From: Fimbriimonadaceae bacterium
GTDB lineage: Bacteria > Armatimonadota > Fimbriimonadia > Fimbriimonadales > Fimbriimonadaceae
NCBI GenBank assembly: GCA_022402505.1
Contig: JAKRSE010000399.1
Coordinates: forward strand, 1 to 5,339
Direction of reading: 5' to 3'
DNA length: 5,339 bases
Positions 1-4,105 of this stretch are shown here, in pieces. Position 1 is the stretch's first letter. The number at the start of each line of letters is the position of its first letter. The notes beneath the pieces were generated by a model, which was given only the letters and a program-made list of their open reading frames with translations, did no database searches and was not told the origin of the DNA. The translations under genes were made by a program, and so were the position numbers.

Positions 1-487
1 ATCCGGAGAGGAGATGGAGCGAGACCCCAAGGAGGCCACGGCCAACTGGATCCTGCTCGGAATCACCGAAGCCTCCCTCGCCACCGAGTCGTTCCTCTCG
101 GCAGCCTCGTTCCAGAAGACCACCAAGGTCCTCACCGAAGCCGCCGTCCGAGGCAAGCACGACGTGCTCCTCGGCCTCAAGGAGAACGTCATCATCGGCC
201 GCCTGATCCCCGCCGGAACCGGCGAAAAGGCGAACCGCGAACTGGCGATCGACGTGGACCGCACCCAGCCGAGCTGGGCCCAGCAGTCCATGCAGTCGCT
301 GGCCGACGCCGAGGGCCCCTACCGGACCGAAGCCGACGCCGCCTTCGCCAACATGTCCATCAGCGACATGGCGGATGAGGAGTCCCAGATCGCCCTGCCG
401 ACCAGCCTGGACGACATGGGCGGTCGGAGCATGGCCGAACTCGCCGGCGTCGATCCCATCGCGGAAGACGACGAGACCGACGCCTGA
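1..487 (+). CDS. rpoC: DNA-directed RNA polymerase subunit beta', C-terminal part (5' end outside window)
   Basis: This is the last ~162 codons of the beta' subunit, which forms the catalytic clamp half of RNA polymerase. The reading frame is open from position 2, before the first ATG at 14, so the gene enters from the left; the ATG is internal. Counting from that Met, residues 14-70 are the near-invariant RpoC C-terminal block, with LLGITEASLATESFLSAASF, then VLTEAA and LKENVIIGRLIPAGTG. After GTG comes an ~87-residue tail, longer than the ~45 residues I recall for E. coli. It is acidic and poorly conserved, but ends in SMAEL...EDDETDA, resembling the SLAELL...SDNE end of E. coli RpoC (comparison from memory). 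The TGA stop at 485-487 is followed 20 nt later by a strong terminator, so this is the end of the usual rpoBC transcript. Codons are strongly GC-biased, as expected for a highly expressed core gene. The identity is certain; only the function of the tail is unknown. Confidence 0.97.
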   Translation, partial: SGEEMERDPKEATANWILLGITEASLATESFLSAASFQKTTKVLTEAAVRGKHDVLLGLKENVIIGRLIPAGTGEKANRELAIDVDRTQPSWAQQSMQSLADAEGPYRTEADAAFANMSISDMADEESQIALPTSLDDMGGRSMAELAGVDPIAEDDETDA

Positions 488-507
488 CGCCGGCCTTCGA
501 GAACAGG

Positions 508-550
508 CGGGTGGGAGCTTCCGACAGCGGAGGCTCCCACCCGTTCTTTT
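508..550 (+). terminator. Intrinsic terminator of rpoC
   Basis: An 11-bp perfect stem (508-518 with 533-543, arm CGGGTGGGAGC) continues inward through a T-G wobble, T-A and three more GC pairs (519-523 with 528-532) to a four-base ACAG loop. This makes a nearly perfect 16-bp hairpin. It is followed directly by TTCTTTT (544-550). It lies 20 nt after the rpoC stop and 31 nt before the next ATG, so it should separate rpoC transcription from the downstream ATPase gene. Confidence 0.93.
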
Positions 551-581
551 GCCCGACCGATTTCGGCCAGAATGAAGGCTC

Positions 582-1853
582 ATGTCTGGCTTCTCTCAGG
601 ACACGGGCAACTGGGGCGCCGCCAAGCGCTTTCGACTGATCCTTCGCGAATCGGGGGCGATCCGCGAGATGGGCGGCAGCGAAATGTCCCTCGCCGTCAG
701 CATCGTGGACAACATCATGATGCAGGCCCTGGACGTGAAGGCCAGCGACATCCACCTGCAGCCGGAACGCGATCAGCTCAAGATCCGGTTCCGTCAGGAC
801 GGCATCCTCACCGAAAACGGCATGCTGCCCCCCGAGCAGGCGACGAACGTCCTCGCCAGGCTCAAGCTGGCCGCCGGAATGAGGATCGACGAGCAGCGCG
901 AACCTCAGGACGGCCGCATCGACATGGAATACAACGGGGCCCGCCTCGCCGCCCGAGCCAGCTGCGTGCCCTGCCTCAACGGCGAGAAGTTCGTCATGCG
1001 CCTCCTCGACCCTTCCGCGATGAAGGTCGATCTGGACGTGCTGGGGATGCCGCCGGACGTGCTGGACAAGTGGACCAAGGCGATCCAGGTGCCCTACGGC
1101 ATGATCCTGGTCACCGGACCGACCGGAAGCGGAAAGACCTCGACCCTCTACGCCAGCCTCAACCGGCTCGACTCCCGGACCCGCAACATCGTCACGGTCG
1201 AGGACCCGATCGAATACGAGTTCGACAAGAACATCGCCCAGGTCCAGGTGACCGAAAAGATGGGCTTCCCGCGGGTCATGCGCAGCTTCCTTCGTCAGGA
1301 CCCGGACGTCATGATGGTCGGCGAAATCCGCGACCCGGAATCGCTCCAGATCGCCATCCAGGCCTCATTGACGGGCCACCTGGTTCTCGCCACGCTCCAC
1401 ACGAACAACGCGGTGGAGGCGGTCGGCCGCATGATCGACATGGGCGCCCAGGAGTACCTGGTCGGCGGAGTCCTGACCGCCATCCTCGCCCAGCGATTGG
1501 TCCGCCGCAACGACCCTCAGGCCAGCGAACCGTTCCCCTACCCCCGGGCCGAGCTGGAGGAGATCGGCATCACCGCCGAGGACATGCCGAACGCCCGGCT
1601 GATGAAGGGCAAGCCCGGACCGACGAACAACAACACCGGCTTCAAGGGGCGGCTGGGGATCTTCGAGATCATCACGGGCGACCGGGCCATGAAGAGCGCC
1701 GTCGCCCGCCGCGCCTCGTTCGAGGAGATGACCCAGATCGCCCGGGCCCAAGGCATGAGGACCATGCTGGAAGACGGCAAAGCCAAAGTCCTCGCCGGCC
1801 TCACCACCCCGGAAGAGGTCATGCGAGCCGTCAGCACCCAGGCGATCGAATGA
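582..1853 (+). CDS. GspE/PilB-family secretion/pilus assembly ATPase, short form lacking N1 domain and zinc cysteines
   Basis: This is a cytoplasmic hexameric ATPase of the type II secretion / type IV pilus superfamily, which powers pseudopilus or pilus assembly at the inner membrane. The order of motifs is GspE-like rather than PilT-like. The N2 domain has SDIHLQP (55-61) and the RFRQDGIL strand (69-76). The Walker A is GPTGSGKTS (179-187), the Asp/Glu box TVEDPIEYEF (205-214), the Walker B region LRQDPDVMMVGEIRD (237-251), and the His box LTGHLVLATLHTN (263-275). The C-terminal GLTTPEEVMR is typical. At 423 aa it is short for GspE/PilB (about 500-570 aa) because the N-terminal N1/MshEN domain is missing; only ~35 unrecognised residues precede N2. 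The four zinc cysteines of the C-terminal region are replaced by D311, A314, G346 and N349. The only cysteines are C128 and C131 in an SCVPC stretch where the family usually has STLPT. The ATG at 582 has GAAGG at 574-578, only 3 nt away; ATGs at 669 and 684 are alternatives near the start of the N2 domain. No pilin or GspD/F/G gene is adjacent, so the machine it serves cannot be assigned here. Confidence 0.92.
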   Translation: MSGFSQDTGNWGAAKRFRLILRESGAIREMGGSEMSLAVSIVDNIMMQALDVKASDIHLQPERDQLKIRFRQDGILTENGMLPPEQATNVLARLKLAAGMRIDEQREPQDGRIDMEYNGARLAARASCVPCLNGEKFVMRLLDPSAMKVDLDVLGMPPDVLDKWTKAIQVPYGMILVTGPTGSGKTSTLYASLNRLDSRTRNIVTVEDPIEYEFDKNIAQVQVTEKMGFPRVMRSFLRQDPDVMMVGEIRDPESLQIAIQASLTGHLVLATLHTNNAVEAVGRMIDMGAQEYLVGGVLTAILAQRLVRRNDPQASEPFPYPRAELEEIGITAEDMPNARLMKGKPGPTNNNTGFKGRLGIFEIITGDRAMKSAVARRASFEEMTQIARAQGMRTMLEDGKAKVLAGLTTPEEVMRAVSTQAIE

Positions 1854-1865
1854 TGGGCGTAAATC

Positions 1866-2378
1866 CTAAAGCCCGTGTAGGTTCTTGAACACCGTCCAAG
1901 CCGCTCGGGCAGCTTGGACGGAGGGGAGTTCGGTTGCCAAGTTTCGGCCAGCCGCAAGTGCAACCCCGAGTTCCCGGCCTTCCTTGTCCGCCTTGTGGTA
2001 CCGCGCGGATTCATCGGCACCCAGGTTATCCAGCGCGTGGATCCAGTTCTCAGCCTCTCGCCGAAACTCAATGACCAGCAGCCGGTCAAGTTCGAGTGAG
2101 ACTTCGCTTCCGAGAATTCTGATGATTTCCCGCCTCGAAGCGTCGACTGGCAAGTTTGGATCATGCTGATCGACGGCGATGATGAGGAATCTTCTGGCCT
2201 TCGCGCCAAGAACTTTGGGGGCAAGCCGTGCGGCCTCGGCGATCACTTGATTCCGTGACCCAAGCGCTCGAATATCCACCTGCCGCCGGGCCAGGTCTTT
2301 CAAACCCTTCTCATTGAGGAACGATGCACAGATGCTCTTGTGCAACGCATCTTCGCAGAGTACGGTGTGTTTGCTCAT
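1866..2378 (-). CDS. Small TOPRIM-like protein, putative effector/partner of the upstream AAA ATPase
   Basis: This is a 170-aa soluble protein that I do not recognise at family level with certainty. It starts at ATG 2378, within the stop of the ATPase gene (ATGA overlap), with no convincing Shine-Dalgarno site, so translation is probably coupled. The first strand reads TVLCEDALHKSICASFL (5-21), like the VEG/CEG-x-x-(D/E) opening of TOPRIM-type domains (here E9, D10). A central strand, RFLIIAVDQHDP (63-74), offers D70 and D73 where TOPRIM folds have DxD. A later segment, VIEFRREAENWIHALD (102-117), resembles the (I)E-x-W-(L/I) motif of DUF4276 proteins. There is no signal peptide or membrane segment, and the C-terminus is helical and Ala-rich. 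OLD, PARIS (AriB/DUF4435), RloB and DUF4276 proteins are known TOPRIM-like partners of ABC-type ATPases. By analogy it could be a nuclease effector, but the Gly after the first Glu is missing and the DxD spacing is DxxD, so activity is uncertain. It ends at TAG, 12 nt from the converging secretion ATPase stop. Confidence 0.72.
   Translation of the reverse strand: MSKHTVLCEDALHKSICASFLNEKGLKDLARRQVDIRALGSRNQVIAEAARLAPKVLGAKARRFLIIAVDQHDPNLPVDASRREIIRILGSEVSLELDRLLVIEFRREAENWIHALDNLGADESARYHKADKEGRELGVALAAGRNLATELPSVQAARAAWTVFKNLHGL
1892..1921. repeat. Inverted repeat inside the 3' end of the TOPRIM-like gene
   Basis: A 10-bp perfect inverted repeat (1892-1901 with 1912-1921, arm CCGTCCAAGC) surrounds a loop that can itself form two more GC pairs around TCGG. 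It lies 39 nt past the secretion ATPase stop on the plus strand and inside the coding end of the minus-strand gene. No T-run follows it on either strand, so it is not a standard terminator. It is nevertheless the only strong hairpin near the convergent gene ends. Confidence 0.6.
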
Positions 2379-3496
2379 GACCGCAGATCAGTCCGCAGAA
2401 CGTCTTGAACCTGCTCGTCGTCCGCCAGGGGCCGGAGAATGGCAGGCGCGGTGTTGCCCGACCGCTCCAGCAACCGCACGTGGCGCGAGCTGATCTGGGC
2501 GGCGAGTTCCGGGTGGTGAGAGACAGCAACGATCTGGCCTCTCCCTTTGTCCTTGGCCGAGAGAAGACTCTCCCACCAATACTGGATTTCGCCAAGCGCA
2601 AGATACGATTCCGGTTCGTCGATGAAGACGAAGGCTCCGCGGGACTGAAGGTCGGCGATCAACGCGGCCAACAGCATCATCTGCCTTTGGCCGTCGGAGA
2701 GCTCGCTCTCGATGTTCCGGTCCCGGCTCCCGCCAATGCGATAACTGATTGGATGGGTGGGGGCGCCGGCATCTTGGAAGTCAGCCTCGCCGACTCGTCT
2801 GTCGCCGATCTGGAAAAAGCGGAGTCGCAGGAAATCCGGCCAGGCTTCGTGCAAGGGAGACGTAAAGTGGGGCACCCAATCGCTGCTTGCCACCCGGTGC
2901 CTGTAGCAACTCATGAAGTTGCCCATCTCCAAATCCCATAGCTCGGCATCTGCTTCTGGGGAATCGGCAAAAAGAGTGGGATCCGGCTTGACGGCCACGA
3001 TTTTCCCCAGAAGCTCTCGAAAGCGCTGAAGATTGCGATTCACCGGCTTCGGAGTGATGAGTGAGACTGCCGATTGGGTCCAGTCAGCAAAGGCAGTCCC
3101 ACCAGGTGTGCCGTCGTCCCGGTGGAGTTGAATCTTCTCCTGCCCTCGTTCGAACAAGATTCTGTCATCGACTCGCAAGGACTCCCTTGAGATCCGAGCC
3201 TTCCGACCGTCCTCAGCGAGTTCGAACTCTATCTCATGCCAGAACTCTTCCTCACCATCTTGAAGACAAATCTGAAAGGAGACTGAAACCGACTCCAACC
3301 ACCTCGTCCGTCTCCGATGCAAGTCCAACCTTTCGATGGGTAATGTGCCCAGCAGATAGCCCTGCAACAACGAGAGAGTTCGAATCACGAACGACTTGCC
3401 CGCACCGTTGCCTCCAATCACGAGCATCTCGTCCCCAAACTCGAGGAGCGAGTCGGGGAACTGACCCCAATTCCGCAACCGCAAGCTTCGAACCAT
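2375..3496 (-). CDS. ABC/OLD-type AAA ATPase (AAA_15/AAA_21-like), likely defence-module sensor
   Basis: This is a 373-aa soluble ATPase of the SMC/RecF/OLD-like ABC group. The N-terminus MVRSLRLRNWGQFPDSLLEF is the typical opening strand pair of AAA_15/AAA_21/RecF proteins and supports ATG 3496 as the start. Walker A is GGNGAGKS (28-35). The ABC signature is ELSDGQRQ (265-272). Walker B with catalytic Glu is FVFIDEPES (289-297), and the switch His is in VAVSHHPEL (323-331). The usual D-loop LHP is replaced by YLALGE (298-303). The region between Walker A and the signature (about 60-255) is short and globular-looking, without an SMC-like coiled coil, so this is not SMC or Rad50. It lacks a fused TOPRIM domain, unlike OLD/GajA; that role may be filled by the overlapping downstream gene. 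The pairing suggests an anti-phage module of the RloAB, PARIS or AAA+DUF4276 kind, but this is inference from architecture. The GC content is visibly lower than in the flanking genes, which suggests transfer. The fold is certain, the biological role is not. Confidence 0.9.
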   Translation of the reverse strand: MVRSLRLRNWGQFPDSLLEFGDEMLVIGGNGAGKSFVIRTLSLLQGYLLGTLPIERLDLHRRRTRWLESVSVSFQICLQDGEEEFWHEIEFELAEDGRKARISRESLRVDDRILFERGQEKIQLHRDDGTPGGTAFADWTQSAVSLITPKPVNRNLQRFRELLGKIVAVKPDPTLFADSPEADAELWDLEMGNFMSCYRHRVASSDWVPHFTSPLHEAWPDFLRLRFFQIGDRRVGEADFQDAGAPTHPISYRIGGSRDRNIESELSDGQRQMMLLAALIADLQSRGAFVFIDEPESYLALGEIQYWWESLLSAKDKGRGQIVAVSHHPELAAQISSRHVRLLERSGNTAPAILRPLADDEQVQDVLRTDLRS

Positions 3497-3503
3497 CCGT
3501 CCG

Positions 3504-3509
3504 ATAATA
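3504..3509 (-). promoter_or_regulatory. Possible -10 element of the ATPase/TOPRIM-like operon
   Basis: On the minus strand, TATTAT lies 7 nt before the ATG at 3496. Transcription would then begin at or next to the start codon, giving a leaderless or nearly leaderless mRNA. No Shine-Dalgarno site is visible between the hexamer and ATG (CGGACGG), and no good -35 is found at 16-18 nt. The assignment rests on spacing and on the matching arrangement at osmC. Confidence 0.35.
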
Positions 3510-3594
3510 CCGGGGACCTTCGGACACGCTGCGGAGAGTCTGCCCCTGGTACGGCGAGCCCTGGGTCAGGCGGATCATCTTGCGTGATGGCGCG

Positions 3595-3600
3595 TAGTCT
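3595..3600 (+). promoter_or_regulatory. osmC: Possible -10 element of osmC
   Basis: TAGTCT is followed by GAAGGG and then directly by the osmC ATG at 3607. The purine-rich GAAGGG abuts the ATG with no spacer, too close for normal Shine-Dalgarno function. A TAnnnT hexamer 6 nt upstream fits a leaderless start. The expected -35 position (GGATCA at 3572-3577) is a poor match. Confidence 0.3.
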
Positions 3601-3606
3601 GAAGGG

Positions 3607-4032
3607 ATGACTCGCAAGGGCAGCGCCGTTTGGAGCGGCGGACTCACTGACGGCAAAGGCACCGTCTCGACGGAATCGGGGATCCTCCAGGACACCCAGT
3701 ACAGCTTCTCTTCCCGCTTTGAATCCGGCACGGGCACCAATCCTGAAGAGCTGATTGCGGCGGCCCATGCCGGCTGCTTCAGCATGGCCTTCAGCCTCTT
3801 CCTGGGCAACGCCGGACTCACGGCCGACAAGATCGAGACCACCGCCGAAGTTCAGCTGAACAAGGTCGGCGAAGGCTTCGCCATCGACAAGATCAAGCTG
3901 ATCACCCGATGCGCCATTCCCGGCGCGACGGAGGAGCAGTTCCAGGAGCTTGCCGAAGCGGCCAAGGCAAACTGCCCGGTCTCCAAGCTCTACGCCGGAG
4001 CCGAAATCACGCTCGACGCCCAGCTCGTCTGA
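3607..4032 (+). CDS. osmC: OsmC-family organic hydroperoxide reductase
   Basis: OsmC is a cytoplasmic homodimeric thiol peroxidase that reduces organic hydroperoxides and protects cells under osmotic and oxidative stress. The 141-aa product is the normal full length and aligns end to end with E. coli OsmC as I remember it: GKGTVSTESG (16-25), RFE (37-39), GTNPEELIAAAHAGCFSMA (43-61), and ANCPVSKLYAGAEITLDAQL (121-140). The catalytic pair is C57 (peroxidatic) and C123 (resolving), with R37 and E47/E48 in the expected active-site places. There is one extra cysteine, C102 (ITRCAIPG). This is the OsmC rather than the Ohr branch, judged from the GTVSTESG and TNPEEL motifs. It is transcribed alone: divergent from the ATPase operon by 110 bp, and ended by the hairpin at 4053-4081. 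The ATG at 3607 is the only start consistent with the family N-terminus. Confidence 0.97.
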   Translation: MTRKGSAVWSGGLTDGKGTVSTESGILQDTQYSFSSRFESGTGTNPEELIAAAHAGCFSMAFSLFLGNAGLTADKIETTAEVQLNKVGEGFAIDKIKLITRCAIPGATEEQFQELAEAAKANCPVSKLYAGAEITLDAQLV

Positions 4033-4041
4033 CATCGGGAG

Positions 4042-4090
4042 CAAAGGAAAATGGGCGGCCCTCCCCGAACGGAGGCCGCCCTTTCTTCTG
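4042..4090. terminator. Bidirectional intrinsic terminator shared by osmC and amt
   Basis: The stem is 4053-4060 (GGGCGGCC) with 4074-4081 (GGCCGCCC), extended by three inner pairs (4062-4064 with 4071-4073) around a bulged C at 4061; the loop is CCGAAC. On the plus strand it is followed by TTTCTTCT (4082-4089), 20 nt after the osmC stop. On the minus strand it is followed by ATTTTCCTTTG (complement of 4042-4052), serving amt, whose stop is at 4106. Both convergent genes can end here. Confidence 0.9.
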
Positions 4091-4105
4091 CCTGCGCCGA
4101 GGCCC

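Larger units (their letters stand above)
3497..3606. other. Divergent intergenic region between ATPase operon and osmC
   Basis: These 110 bp must hold both promoters. Apart from the two TAnnnT hexamers close to each ATG, I see a CCCTGG direct repeat (3544-3549 and 3560-3565) and a short CATC/GATG inverted repeat around TTGCGT (3576-3589). None is strong enough to name an operator. No small ORF or RNA is apparent. Confidence 0.5.

Noticed and set aside
14..16. ATG at position 14 as the start of a small separate protein
   Set aside because: The frame is open upstream to the window edge and the product is the RpoC C-terminal block, so this Met is internal.
572..1888. 438-codon open frame overlapping the secretion ATPase, shifted in frame
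   Set aside because: Its product is Arg/Pro/Gly-rich low-complexity sequence without motifs, a typical out-of-frame shadow in GC-rich DNA; the other frame carries all GspE motifs.
1892..1921. Inverted repeat as intrinsic terminator
   Set aside because: No T-run follows on either strand, so I list it only as a repeat.
1885..2169. Small plus-strand frame opposite the TOPRIM-like gene
   Set aside because: It shares the peptide VQAARAAWT with the minus-strand gene only because of the inverted repeat; the rest is Ser-rich shadow sequence.
1538..2224. 228-codon minus-strand frame spanning the gap between the two convergent genes
   Set aside because: It overlaps two well-supported genes, has no recognisable domain and has no start signal.
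1854..3606. Target-site duplications or insertion-sequence ends around the cassette
   Set aside because: I compared the sequence next to each boundary and found only a short CCGTCC match (1892 and 3497), which is too short and wrongly placed to be meaningful.
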